Of a DNA stretch of 64,000 bases, positions 31,307 to 40,727 are shown one piece after another. Positions within the stretch are counted from its first letter, which is position 1. Every line of letters starts with the position of its first letter. The position numbers and the translations under genes were made by a program. This stretch comes from Arthrobacter sp. OY3WO11. GTDB lineage: Bacteria; Actinomycetota; Actinomycetes; Actinomycetales; Micrococcaceae. The notes beneath the pieces are model-generated. The model had not been told where the DNA came from and did no database searches. It saw nothing but the letters and a program-made list of their open reading frames with translations. The stretch spans positions 318,156 through 382,155 of the forward strand of contig NZ_LWLP01000001.1 of the NCBI RefSeq assembly GCF_001641125.1. The letters run 5' to 3'.

Positions 31307-32386
31307 TTACCAGGTCTGTGGAAGGAGCAGTTCTGCGTCGGCGATGCGGCGGGCGCTGCGAAGGGTGCCGACGACGGGGACGCCGTCACGTACTTCAGCC
31401 CATGTCTGCACGAGGCCCGCCGGTGTCCGCATGGTCAGGCCTGCTGAAGGATCTGTGGAGAGCAGGTCCCGGACCACCGTGCCCTCATGCTGGGCGGCCA
31501 TGGTCAGGGCCACGCTTCCGGTGATCGCGAGGGCGGGGTGAAGTTTGCCCATGGACAGCATTCGGACAACGAGGTCAGCCTCGTCGTCGGGCGATGCCCT
31601 GGCTACGATCGCGAGCTTGGGGATGGCCCGCTCAGCTTCGGCCCGGCTGGCGGCAAGGCCCATGCGGACGGCCGCATCCCTGCGCACGTCATCGAGGTGC
31701 ACCAGCAACGCCGCCTGGCTGTCGATGTCCACCGCGGTTTCGTGGCCGGTGAGCCCGATGGACGCGGCGTCGAGGATGATCAGCGGGGCGCCGGCGTCAA
31801 TGAGCGTGGCGGGAACCTGCCGGCCGTCGAACGTGACTTTGTCCAGGGGCTCTCCGGTGGGAAACAGCTTCCCGGTGGTGCGCCCTGCAGGATCAAGGAA
31901 ACCCATGCCCACCGAAAGTCCGGGGAAAGGGACACCCGGGATCACTTGGGTTCCGGGATCCTGGAGCTCGCCGCCGGGGGTGGGGACCTTCTGCAGGATG
32001 AGCTGATCGGTGTTGGTGTTCAGCGTCCTGACCGATGTGCTTTCCTGGCCGGGTTCTACCCAGCCCCGTTCGATGGCGTACGGGGCTACCACTGCCGAGC
32101 AGTTGCCGCAGTTGCTTCCCCAGTCCACTTTCTGTTCATCGATGGACACCTGGGCGAACGTGTAGTCGACGTCTGCTTCCTCGCCGACGGAGCGGGACAG
32201 GATGACGGCTTTGCTTGTTGTGGACGTCCCGCCGCCCACTCCATCCACCTGGCGGTGGTCGGGGCTGCCAAAGAGGCGGAGGAGAACTTCGTCCACGCTC
32301 TTTCCGGGGACCTGGAGGTTGTCCCATTCGAAGACCCAGCACTTGCTGGTTCCGCCCCGCATCCACACTGCTGGGATCTTAAACAT
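31307..32386 (-). CDS. prpF: PrpF-family isomerase
   Basis: A 359-residue protein of the PrpF family (diaminopimelate-epimerase fold), whose members isomerise aconitate-type unsaturated acids such as methylaconitate or oxalomesaconate. Family hallmarks are MRGGTSK near the start and NCGNCSAVVAPYA. It heads the operon for a tricarboxylate-type transporter, so the imported substrate is probably an aconitate-like acid. No PrpD, PrpC or aconitase lies beside it. Confidence 0.87.
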   Translation of the reverse strand: MFKIPAVWMRGGTSKCWVFEWDNLQVPGKSVDEVLLRLFGSPDHRQVDGVGGGTSTTSKAVILSRSVGEEADVDYTFAQVSIDEQKVDWGSNCGNCSAVVAPYAIERGWVEPGQESTSVRTLNTNTDQLILQKVPTPGGELQDPGTQVIPGVPFPGLSVGMGFLDPAGRTTGKLFPTGEPLDKVTFDGRQVPATLIDAGAPLIILDAASIGLTGHETAVDIDSQAALLVHLDDVRRDAAVRMGLAASRAEAERAIPKLAIVARASPDDEADLVVRMLSMGKLHPALAITGSVALTMAAQHEGTVVRDLLSTDPSAGLTMRTPAGLVQTWAEVRDGVPVVGTLRSARRIADAELLLPQTW

Positions 32387-32452
32387 GATTGCCCTTCACA
32401 TCTTTTGGGCCCTTCTTTGGGCCATTTAGCCTTACCGGCTTTCACAAGTGTG

Positions 32453-32467
32453 ATCCGAGCCTCGGAT
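32453..32467. promoter_or_regulatory. Probable LysR-type operator (T-N11-A)
   Basis: The perfect palindrome ATCCGAG-C-CTCGGAT contains TCCGAGCCTCGGA, an exact T-N11-A motif as used by LysR regulators. It lies 67 bases before PrpF and about 195 bases before the divergent LysR gene. Confidence 0.65.
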
Positions 32468-32662
32468 GAATTACAAACGCCAAATTCTGCACCGCCATGC
32501 ACTTTTTCTTCAATCAAAAGACCGTCTGACGCGTCTTTTTGTGCTCCTCCGCGGGGCACTGTCATGACCTGCCCTCAGCAGGCCGTTATTTTCCGCCCCT
32601 TGTGAAGCACCGGATTAGAATAGTGAGGGGTATAGAACAAACACTTCAATCGGAAGGCCGCC

Positions 32663-33577
32663 ATGTTGAACGTCCGCAGGCTCGAACTGCTGCTTGATGT
32701 CGTTGAGCTCGGGTCAATCACCGCTGCGGCGGAGAAGCACGTGTACTCGCCGTCCGGGGTCTCCCAGCAGCTGAGGCGCCTGGAAGCCGAAATCGGGCAG
32801 CCCCTCCTGCAGAGGCAGACGCGCGGCATGGTCCCCACGGATGCCGGACACGTCCTGGCCGCCCATACGCGCCGCATCCTCCGGCAGATGGCAGCGGCCG
32901 AGGCGGATCTTGCGGAGATCGCGGGCCTTAATCGGGGCAGCCTCACCATGGGAACCTTCCCCACTTTGGGTGGTTCCTTCCTCCCCGTCGTCATCAGCAG
33001 GTTCAAGAAGGAGTACCCGGCCATCGAGCTGCATGTCCGCAGCAGCCGGTTCGAGGACCTGATTGAGATGCTGGAGAACGGCCAGGTGGGCATGTCCCTG
33101 CTGTGGGACTACGAATGGAACCGGATGAATTCGGAGGACTTTGCGCTGACCACTGTGTTCGAAGACGCAACAGCGTTGATCGTCGGCAAGGACCACCGCC
33201 TGGCCCGCCGGAAGCAGGTCGACATGGCGGACCTGGCGGACGAGGAATGGATCGTCCGCGGCCAGGAACACCCGGTAGTCGAGGTCCTGCAGCGCAGTGC
33301 CAGCGCTGCAGGATTTACGCCGCGGATCGCCTTCCATGCCAATGACTACCAGGAAGCCCAGGCCATGGTGAGTGTTGGCCTGGGCATCGCGCTGGCGCCC
33401 CGCACCGCCGTCGTCAATAAACACCCCGGCGTGAGCATCGTGTCGCTCGGCTCGTCGGCCCCATCACGGCGGGTCCTGCTGGCGCACCGCCATGACAGGG
33501 TCCGTGCTGCTGCCGAGATTGCCTTCCAGACGACGCTCCTGGAGGTCGCTAAGGATGCAACGGCTGATTTCCGCTGA
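32663..33577 (+). CDS. LysR-family transcriptional regulator
   Basis: A 304-residue regulator: residues 1-62 form the winged helix-turn-helix (GSITAAAEKHVYSPSGVSQQ), and residues about 90-300 the periplasmic-binding-like effector domain with RGSLTMGTFPTLGG and GLGIALAPR. It is divergent from the PrpF-TctC-TctAB-Usp operon, which is its likely target, with an inducer likely to be the transported acid. A possible -10 TAGAAT lies about 45 bases upstream of the start. Confidence 0.88.
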   Translation: MLNVRRLELLLDVVELGSITAAAEKHVYSPSGVSQQLRRLEAEIGQPLLQRQTRGMVPTDAGHVLAAHTRRILRQMAAAEADLAEIAGLNRGSLTMGTFPTLGGSFLPVVISRFKKEYPAIELHVRSSRFEDLIEMLENGQVGMSLLWDYEWNRMNSEDFALTTVFEDATALIVGKDHRLARRKQVDMADLADEEWIVRGQEHPVVEVLQRSASAAGFTPRIAFHANDYQEAQAMVSVGLGIALAPRTAVVNKHPGVSIVSLGSSAPSRRVLLAHRHDRVRAAAEIAFQTTLLEVAKDATADFR

Positions 33578-33668
33578 GTCCGCCCGGGTGCCGCGCCGAA
33601 GAAGATCGTCCATATAGTTGCACTTTTCTGCCATGGGCAGCCGTGGCGTTTGTCCATAGCCTGAAGGG

Positions 33669-36600
33669 GTGACGGACGCCAACCACTTCAAGAGCCAGAT
33701 TCATTTGCCCGATGCGCCGCCGGACCAGCGGGCTGTCCTGGAGGCCGGCGGCGTTGCCTGCTGGAGCGAGCCGGTGTCCATCGATACCTACGCGCCCGGC
33801 GTGCCGGACCGGTACCCGATGTACCTGGACCGCCGGGTGTACCAGGGGTCCAGCGGCAAGGTCTACCCGATGCCGTTCATTGACAGCATCGCCGGCTCGA
33901 AGGAACCCCGGCTCTGGCAGGCGATCCATCTGGAGAACGAATACCTGAGGCTCATGCTGCTGCCGGAGATCGGGGGCCGCATCCACATCGGCTTCGACAA
34001 GACGGCCGGGTACGACTTCTTCTACCGGAACAACGTGATCAAGCCGGGCCTGGTGGGACTGGCGGGGCCGTGGATCTCAGGTGGCGTGGAGTTCAACTGG
34101 CCCCAGCACCACCGCCCGGCAACGTTCCTTCCCGTGGAAACATCCATCGAACGCGGCGCTGACGGGGCCGTGGTGGTGTGGCACAGCGACCTCGATCCGC
34201 TGCAACGGATGCGGGGGACCCACGGGGTCCGGCTCCGCCCGGGCTGTTCGCTGATCGAGGTGGAGGCCCGGCTCTACAACTGCACGGATGTGCCGCAGAC
34301 CTTCCTCTGGTGGGCGAACGCCGCGGCCCGCGTCCACGACAAGTACCAGTCTTTCTTCCCGGCCGATGTCCGCTACGTGGCCGACCATGCCCGCCGGGCC
34401 GTCACAGCTTTCCCCCGCGCGGACCGCCCCTACTACGGCGTGGACTATCCCGCCCTAGCACGGGAAGGCCATCCGGATGCGGACCGCATCGACTTCTATG
34501 CCAACATTCCGGTCCCCACCTCCTACATGGTCACCGACACCAAGGACAGCTTCTTCGGCGGCTACGACCATGAGGCCGGTGCCGGCTTCGTCCACTGGGC
34601 CGACCGCAGTATTTCCCCGGGGAAGAAGCAGTGGACCTGGGGCAACGGACCGGTGGGCAAGGCGTGGGACGCACACTTAACGGACGACGACGGCCCTTAC
34701 GTTGAGCTGATGTCCGGCGTCTTCACGGACAACCAGCCAGACTTCAGCTACCTCGCCCCCGGGGAGACCCGCACCTTCAGCGAGTACTGGTACCCGATCC
34801 GCCGGATGGGCCCGGCGCACCAGGCGAACCTTGAGGTCGCCGTCTCACTCCAACTGGACGAAGCGGGGCGCACGGCCGCAGTGGGAGTCTCCAGCACAGC
34901 GGACCGTGCCAATGCCACGGTGGTGCTTGAACACCATGGGCAGGCCATCCGGTCCTGGAACGCCCGGATCTCCCCGGCCCACCCCTTCACCGAAATCTGT
35001 GAGCTTGACGGGCGGGCAGAGGACGCCGACCTCACCCTCTGGGTCCTTGATGGGGAAGAAGAGCTGTTGTCATGGTCCCCCGCCCGGTCCGGCGATACCC
35101 CGGAGGAGCCTAGGGTGGCCACCGAGCCCGGGCAGCCCGCCGGCATCGAAAGCCAGGACGAGCTCTACGTCACCGGAACACACCTGGCCCAGAACCGGCA
35201 CCCCACCAGGTCGCCCCTGCCCTACTTCGAAGAGATGCTCCGGCGGGATCCCCAGGATTCACGCGCAGCGATCGCGCTGGGCGCTGCGAAATACGCCGCC
35301 GGCCAGTATGGGGAGGCGCGGAGGCTGCTGGAAAACGCGCTGGACCGGCTGACCCGCCGCAACCTGAATCCGCCCACCGGCGAGGCCAGCTACCGGCTCG
35401 GCCTGGTGCTGGAGCGTACCGGGCAACCGGAGAAGGCCGCCGAACATTTTGCGAAGGCCGCCTGGGACAGGGCCTGGGCGCATCCGGCCCGTCTTGCACT
35501 GGCCCGCCTGGCCCTCCGGTCGGGGCGGTCCGCCGAAGCCCTCCGCCAGGCCGAAGCGGCGCTGGGCCTGGACCCGGCCAGCCCTGCGGCCAAGCATCTG
35601 CTCTACCTTGCACTAAGCCGGGCGGGGCGCCAGGATGAGGCCGCCCGCCAGCTCCGACTCATCCTCACCGCCGACCCGCTGGACCCCATGGCCCTGGCGC
35701 TGAACGGGGCCCTGGACGTTTCCGATCCCAAGACATCGCTGACCGTGGCGTGCCGGCTGGCCGGCGCGGGCCAGTGGCAGCGTGCCCTGGACCTGACGGA
35801 GCAGCCGGCCCGGTCCGGCGACAAGGGGTTCGGCAACCCGGAGCCGCTCCGCCGCTACCTCCGGGCATGCTGGCTGGACGAGCTACTGGACCCCGAAGCC
35901 GCCTCGCGGGAACGCGCGGCCGCCCGGCACAGCGACACTACCTATGCCTTCCCCCACGGCCTCGACCACTACGACGCCCTGCAGCGCGCGCTTCAGGCTT
36001 ATCCCAAAGACGCGGTGGCCCACGGGCTGCTGGGGTGCTGGCTGCTGGACAGCGGCCGAACCCAGGAAGCGCTTGCCCAGCTGCAGGCCTCCATGGCCAA
36101 CGCGTCGGAGGACCCCGTGGTCTGGCGGAACGCCGCGATCGCCACCGTCAACACCGGCGGGGACGCGGCATCCGCGGACTCCTACTTGGGGCGGGCCCTG
36201 GAGCTCAGTCCGGATGATGCCCGGCTGGTGTTCGAGCGTGCCGTCCTGGCCGGCCTCCCGGGCGCGCCAGTCCAGGAGTGCATCGACGCCGTTGAACGGC
36301 ACGGCCCCGCTGTGTTCCACCGCGACGACCTGACCCTCCTCTATGCCAACCTGCTGGTTGACGCCGGCCGGTCGGACGAGGCCCTGGGCATCCTGACCAC
36401 CCGCAGCTTCCAGCCGTTCGAGGGGGGCGAAGGACTGACCCTGGCGGCCTATGACCGCGCGTCCGTGGAGGTTGCACGCGGGCTTACCGAGCAGAGTCCG
36501 ACGGCGGCCGTCGCCCTCCTGCGAAAAGGCATCGACGCGCCGCCGAACCTGGGCGAAGGGCGGCACCCTGCCGGGAGCCTGGCCGAGCGGCTCGTGGCAC

Positions 36601-36965
36601 TGGGGGACGCCCTCAGCCAGGCAGGGGACGCTGAAGCGGCAGCCGAGGCCTGGAACGACGCCTGCCGGGAAGGCACCCCGCTTGCCACCGGGCCAGCTCC
36701 GGCGGGACCCGCCGACTACTGGAAAGGCATTGCCTGCAGCAGGCTGGGCAGGAACGCTGACGCCGAACGGATCTGGCAACAACTCGACGCCCGGGCCGAT
36801 GAACTGGAAACCGCCCCCGCAGTGCCTGACTACTTTGCAACATCCCTGCCCGAACTCCTGCTCTTCGACACCGACACGGCAGGAGCCCGCCTCGAAACAG
36901 CGGCACTCCTGCGCGCACTGGCCGCAGAGGGCCGCTCCCACCTCACAGAAAAGGCAAACTCTTGA
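33669..36965 (+). CDS. DUF5107-domain protein with C-terminal TPR repeats
   Basis: A 1098-residue cytoplasmic protein without signal peptide. The N-terminal 430 residues match DUF5107, a mutarotase-like beta-sandwich domain seen beside glycoside hydrolases (for example PEIGGRIHIGFDKT, GGVEFNWPQHHRP, WWANAAARVHDKY). From about residue 540 it is mostly helical tetratricopeptide-like repeats (YGEARRLLENALDRL, AEALRQAEAALGLDP and others). It begins an operon with two glycoside hydrolases and overlaps the next gene (TTGA). A role in recognising or hydrolysing a plant oligosaccharide is inferred. Confidence 0.84.
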   Translation: MTDANHFKSQIHLPDAPPDQRAVLEAGGVACWSEPVSIDTYAPGVPDRYPMYLDRRVYQGSSGKVYPMPFIDSIAGSKEPRLWQAIHLENEYLRLMLLPEIGGRIHIGFDKTAGYDFFYRNNVIKPGLVGLAGPWISGGVEFNWPQHHRPATFLPVETSIERGADGAVVVWHSDLDPLQRMRGTHGVRLRPGCSLIEVEARLYNCTDVPQTFLWWANAAARVHDKYQSFFPADVRYVADHARRAVTAFPRADRPYYGVDYPALAREGHPDADRIDFYANIPVPTSYMVTDTKDSFFGGYDHEAGAGFVHWADRSISPGKKQWTWGNGPVGKAWDAHLTDDDGPYVELMSGVFTDNQPDFSYLAPGETRTFSEYWYPIRRMGPAHQANLEVAVSLQLDEAGRTAAVGVSSTADRANATVVLEHHGQAIRSWNARISPAHPFTEICELDGRAEDADLTLWVLDGEEELLSWSPARSGDTPEEPRVATEPGQPAGIESQDELYVTGTHLAQNRHPTRSPLPYFEEMLRRDPQDSRAAIALGAAKYAAGQYGEARRLLENALDRLTRRNLNPPTGEASYRLGLVLERTGQPEKAAEHFAKAAWDRAWAHPARLALARLALRSGRSAEALRQAEAALGLDPASPAAKHLLYLALSRAGRQDEAARQLRLILTADPLDPMALALNGALDVSDPKTSLTVACRLAGAGQWQRALDLTEQPARSGDKGFGNPEPLRRYLRACWLDELLDPEAASRERAAARHSDTTYAFPHGLDHYDALQRALQAYPKDAVAHGLLGCWLLDSGRTQEALAQLQASMANASEDPVVWRNAAIATVNTGGDAASADSYLGRALELSPDDARLVFERAVLAGLPGAPVQECIDAVERHGPAVFHRDDLTLLYANLLVDAGRSDEALGILTTRSFQPFEGGEGLTLAAYDRASVEVARGLTEQSPTAAVALLRKGIDAPPNLGEGRHPAGSLAERLVALGDALSQAGDAEAAAEAWNDACREGTPLATGPAPAGPADYWKGIACSRLGRNADAERIWQQLDARADELETAPAVPDYFATSLPELLLFDTDTAGARLETAALLRALAAEGRSHLTEKANS

Positions 36966-38302
36966 CCGACGCACCGAGATACCTCGGCTCCGGAACCATG
37001 GATCGCGACACTGAAGCCGCATCCCTGACGGGCGCACCGCCGTCGCACCTTCCCTCCCGGCTGACCATCACCCTATGGGACTTCTCCTGGTACACGCGGG
37101 CGGAAGAAGGCGGCCCGTACGCCAGCTTGGACGCTGCGTGCGCGAAGGCTGCGCAGCTGGGGTACAACACCATCCGCATCTGCGCCGCGCCGCTGCTCCT
37201 CTTCGGCGCGCTCGGCCTCGACGATCTGGCCGCTGACCTGGAGATCGAGGGGCTCGGAACCGCACCGGACGGCGGCTTCTACGGCCGCGGCACGCGCTGG
37301 TATGACGCTCCCGGCGGCTACCGGCTCAACCTGCGGGAGCGGCTGCTGGAACTCTTCGACGCCGCCGCCCGCCACGGCCTGGTGGTGATCCTCGCCAGCT
37401 GGGAGTACCAGCAGTCGCCGGCCTTTGCCCGTTCCCCGCGGTGGTTCGAGGCGATCGATGCCGTCCCGCTGCAGGACAGGTACCGGGCGCTCGCGGACGC
37501 GTGGGACCGGCTCATCGGGGCGCTGACAACTGCGGGGCACCGGGACCGGATCGCCATGGTGGAGCTGCATAACGAGGTGGACTTCTCCATCCTGCCCGCG
37601 CTCGCGGAGGGCGGCGCCGAACAGCTGGAGCGCCTGCGGGAACGCCATCCCGACCTTCTGGTCACGGCAAGCTATGGCAAACCCCCGCACCTGGCAATGC
37701 ACACCGTCCCGGACGGGCTGGGAGCAGCCCAGTTCCACGTCTACAGCTACGGCGTGCTGGATGCCCTCCAGCAGCAGATCGATATCAGGTCCGACGGCGC
37801 CGCCGGCTTTCCCAACCCGGCTTTTCCCAACCCTGCCCTGGCCGCCCTGCTGCGGCCTGACGCACCCTTTGTCGAAGAATACGGGCGGCTGGCCGACTGG
37901 AAATACCGGGCAACGGTGGTGACAGACCAGATGTTCTACGGGTACGACTGGATTGATCCGGATGCGTGGGACACCTGGCTGTACAACAGGTTTGGTGAGT
38001 ACAGGGAGGTCATGCGGCGGGAGATCGAGTCCCGTGTCATCGCCATCGCAGCCTGGGCGCGCTGGAAGAACGTCCCTGCCGTCGTCGGTGAAGGGTGGAT
38101 TGGTTACACGCCCCTTCACGGTACTTTCGAGGAGGGGCCCATAGGGCGCGACCTGGCTGAACGCGGCATCAGGGCGGCGCTGGATCACGGAGTCTGGGGG
38201 ATGGTCCTGTGTTCCAACGCCGCGCCGCACCACCCCATGTGGGCCGACGAAGCGTGGCAACTCCGCATGAACCGCCGCATCCTCAACGCACCCACCAGCT
38301 GA
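36962..38302 (+). CDS. Cellulase-like glycoside hydrolase (TIM barrel)
   Basis: A 446-residue intracellular TIM-barrel protein. Candidate catalytic residues are the glutamate in VELHNEVDF (acid/base) and the glutamate in VVGEGWIGYTP (nucleophile), placed as in GH-A clan enzymes. It starts with TTG, overlapping the previous stop. A small in-frame tandem repeat gives FPNPAFPNPALAALL near residue 280. Without a signal peptide, it should act on an imported oligosaccharide. Substrate unknown. Confidence 0.78.
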   Translation: MTDAPRYLGSGTMDRDTEAASLTGAPPSHLPSRLTITLWDFSWYTRAEEGGPYASLDAACAKAAQLGYNTIRICAAPLLLFGALGLDDLAADLEIEGLGTAPDGGFYGRGTRWYDAPGGYRLNLRERLLELFDAAARHGLVVILASWEYQQSPAFARSPRWFEAIDAVPLQDRYRALADAWDRLIGALTTAGHRDRIAMVELHNEVDFSILPALAEGGAEQLERLRERHPDLLVTASYGKPPHLAMHTVPDGLGAAQFHVYSYGVLDALQQQIDIRSDGAAGFPNPAFPNPALAALLRPDAPFVEEYGRLADWKYRATVVTDQMFYGYDWIDPDAWDTWLYNRFGEYREVMRREIESRVIAIAAWARWKNVPAVVGEGWIGYTPLHGTFEEGPIGRDLAERGIRAALDHGVWGMVLCSNAAPHHPMWADEAWQLRMNRRILNAPTS

Positions 38303-38312
38303 AAGAACCTCC

Positions 38313-40676
38313 ATGTCAATCGAACAAGGGACCCTTGGGGTGCCCAACACCGGAATGCTCAGCGCCGGGATGCTCAGCGCCGCCCACCGGCCGCACGACC
38401 TGGCACTGCAGTTGCCGCCCATGAGCAACACCGAGGACCGCCACAATAGTTGGCGGCTCACCAGCCATTACATAGAGTGCGACGGCGTCCCTGCGGTGCC
38501 GGTCTCAGGGGAGCTGCATTTCAGCCGCCTGCCCCGGTTCCGCTGGGAGGAGCGGCTGCGGCTGATGAAGGCCGGCGGCATCACCGTGGTGGCGTGCTAC
38601 ATCTTCTGGATCCATCACGAGCCGGCCGAGGGCGAGGCACGCTTTGACGGCAACCTGGACGTGGCTGCGTTCGTCCGGCTCTGCGCTGACGTTGGCCTGG
38701 ACGTGGTGCTGCGGCTGGGCCCCTGGTGCCACGGCGAGGTCCGCAACGGCGGCTTCCCGGACTGGGTGCAGGCCGCGCCGGTGGCACACCGGACGAACCA
38801 CCCCGCCTATCTGGCCATGGTGGAGCGCTGGTTCAACCGCGTCGGCAGGGAACTGGACGGCCTCACCGGCCCGGACAGCAATGTCATTGGCATCCAGCTG
38901 GAAAATGAGCTCTACGACCAGCTCCGGCACATCACAGAGCTCAAGAAACTGGCCAGGGCGGCAGGCATGGGCGCACCCGTCTGGACGGCAACAGCCTGGG
39001 GCGCGGCCGACATCCCGGAGGATGACGTCATGCCGGTCTTCGGTGGCTACGGGGACGGTTTCTGGGTTGATGCCGACGCCCCGTGGGACCCCACCTTCCG
39101 GGAGCACTACTTCTTCAGCCACGAGTGGGATGACCCGGGGATCGGTGCGGATCTGCGTGAACACTTCTCGGGCAGCGGCGCGGCACCGTCCCGATCCCCG
39201 TCCACGCTCTATCCGCCGGCAACGTGCGAACTCACCGGCGGCATGGCAACGGCCTACCAACGGCGGCCGTGGCCCAGCGGCAAGGATGTTGCCGCGGTGG
39301 CCAACACCAAGATCGGCAGCGGCTCCGGATGGCAGGGCTATTACATGTTCACCGGCGGAATTAATCCGCCCGGCGGCCTCCAGGAATCCCAGGCAACGGG
39401 CTACCCCAATGATCTGCCGGTTTTTGACTACGATTTCCACGCCCCCATCGGTGCCGCCGGAAGGCTGGCGCCCAGCTTCGCGGAACTGCGCAAGCAGCAC
39501 GCGTTCCTGGCAGCTTTCGGTGCCCGGCTCGCGCCGATGCCGACCACCCTGCCGGACAATCTTCCGTCAGGCATTGATGACGCGGCCACGCTCCGCTGGG
39601 CCATGCGCTCGGACGGCCGTTCCGGCTTCCTGTTCATCACCTGGCACCAGCCGCACATCCCCCTGCCGGACTACCCGGGAGCCCAGTTCACGCTGGCCCT
39701 GGATGGGGAAGCACTCACCTTTCCGCGTGAGGGCCTCACCATTCCAGCCGGAACCATCGCGCGCTGGCCCGTCAATCTGGACGTTGCAGGTGTTTGCCTT
39801 CGCTGGGCGACGGCGTCGGCCTTGACACTGCTGGACCCGGACGGTGCGCCCACGCTGGTCCTCGCTGCCGAGGAAGGTATTGTGCCGCAGCTGTGCCTGC
39901 CGGAAGGAACCGTTGTGGATGGGCCGGCCACCGCGCTGGGCGAGGGCGTGTACGCCGTTGACGGCGGCGGTCCGGTCACGTTGACGGCGAGCTCGGACGC
40001 AGGCTCTTTGGCCATTCTTGTCCTGCCCTCCCATCTGGCCGGCCAGGCGTGGGCTTTGGAAACACCGCAGGGGCGGCAGCTGGTCCTGTCCGCAGGCCCG
40101 CTCTGGGTTGGTGCGGATGGCCGCCTGGCCGGCAGGTCGCAGGGAGAACCCGCCGTGCGGCGCTACTCCACCGCGACCGGCCTGTTCGAGGACGTGCGGA
40201 CAGGCACTCCGGCGCCGGACTCCCGCAACCAAGCGGTGCGTACAGAACTGATCCGCGCCGGGAAGCCCGTCCCGGCGTCCTTCGGCTCCCTGGCGGGCCG
40301 CGCTGCCGCGCCCGCGGAGGCGGACATCGACGAACTGGCAGCTGTTTATGCGCTGGATGTGGCGGGGGCGGAGCTGGCCGGGGACCATACGGAGCTGGAG
40401 GTTGCCTGGGCCGGGGACGTGGCCCGCCTGGTGGTTGACGGGACTGTGGTGGGGGACAGGTTCTGGGATGGTTCCCCCTGGATTATCGAAACCAATGACG
40501 CCGGGATACGCCCGGGCTCGGACGTGCGGCTTGAGATCCTGCCGCTCGCCAAGGAAGCCCAGGTGGGGCTGCCGGCCGAGGCGCAGCGACGGCGGGACAC
40601 GGCTTCCGGTGACCTGGTTTCGCTGGACAGCCTGCAGTTCCTCCAGTGGGCAAGGTGGACGGAGGAGCCCGCCTAA
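38313..40676 (+). CDS. GH35-like beta-galactosidase
   Basis: A 787-residue cytoplasmic glycosidase. The catalytic domain starts near residue 50 with PVSGELHFSRLPRFRW and contains LRLGPWCHGEVRNGGFPDW and the acid/base motif IGIQLENELYDQ, matching GH35-type enzymes. The C-terminal half is beta-rich. The N-terminus carries a 15-base tandem repeat giving GMLSAGMLSA (38355-38384) and may start later, at ATG 38421. Ten bases after the preceding hydrolase gene, it shares its operon. Confidence 0.82.
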   Translation: MSIEQGTLGVPNTGMLSAGMLSAAHRPHDLALQLPPMSNTEDRHNSWRLTSHYIECDGVPAVPVSGELHFSRLPRFRWEERLRLMKAGGITVVACYIFWIHHEPAEGEARFDGNLDVAAFVRLCADVGLDVVLRLGPWCHGEVRNGGFPDWVQAAPVAHRTNHPAYLAMVERWFNRVGRELDGLTGPDSNVIGIQLENELYDQLRHITELKKLARAAGMGAPVWTATAWGAADIPEDDVMPVFGGYGDGFWVDADAPWDPTFREHYFFSHEWDDPGIGADLREHFSGSGAAPSRSPSTLYPPATCELTGGMATAYQRRPWPSGKDVAAVANTKIGSGSGWQGYYMFTGGINPPGGLQESQATGYPNDLPVFDYDFHAPIGAAGRLAPSFAELRKQHAFLAAFGARLAPMPTTLPDNLPSGIDDAATLRWAMRSDGRSGFLFITWHQPHIPLPDYPGAQFTLALDGEALTFPREGLTIPAGTIARWPVNLDVAGVCLRWATASALTLLDPDGAPTLVLAAEEGIVPQLCLPEGTVVDGPATALGEGVYAVDGGGPVTLTASSDAGSLAILVLPSHLAGQAWALETPQGRQLVLSAGPLWVGADGRLAGRSQGEPAVRRYSTATGLFEDVRTGTPAPDSRNQAVRTELIRAGKPVPASFGSLAGRAAAPAEADIDELAAVYALDVAGAELAGDHTELEVAWAGDVARLVVDGTVVGDRFWDGSPWIIETNDAGIRPGSDVRLEILPLAKEAQVGLPAEAQRRRDTASGDLVSLDSLQFLQWARWTEEPA

Positions 40677-40727
40677 GCTGCCGCGTTGTGCCATAGCATG
40701 GACACTTCGTGGCGGAAGGAGTGCGGG

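Noticed and set aside
38355..38384. A short CRISPR-like or mobile repeat at the GH35 start
   Set aside because: Only two adjacent 15-base units without spacers, in frame inside a gene; a simple duplication explains them.
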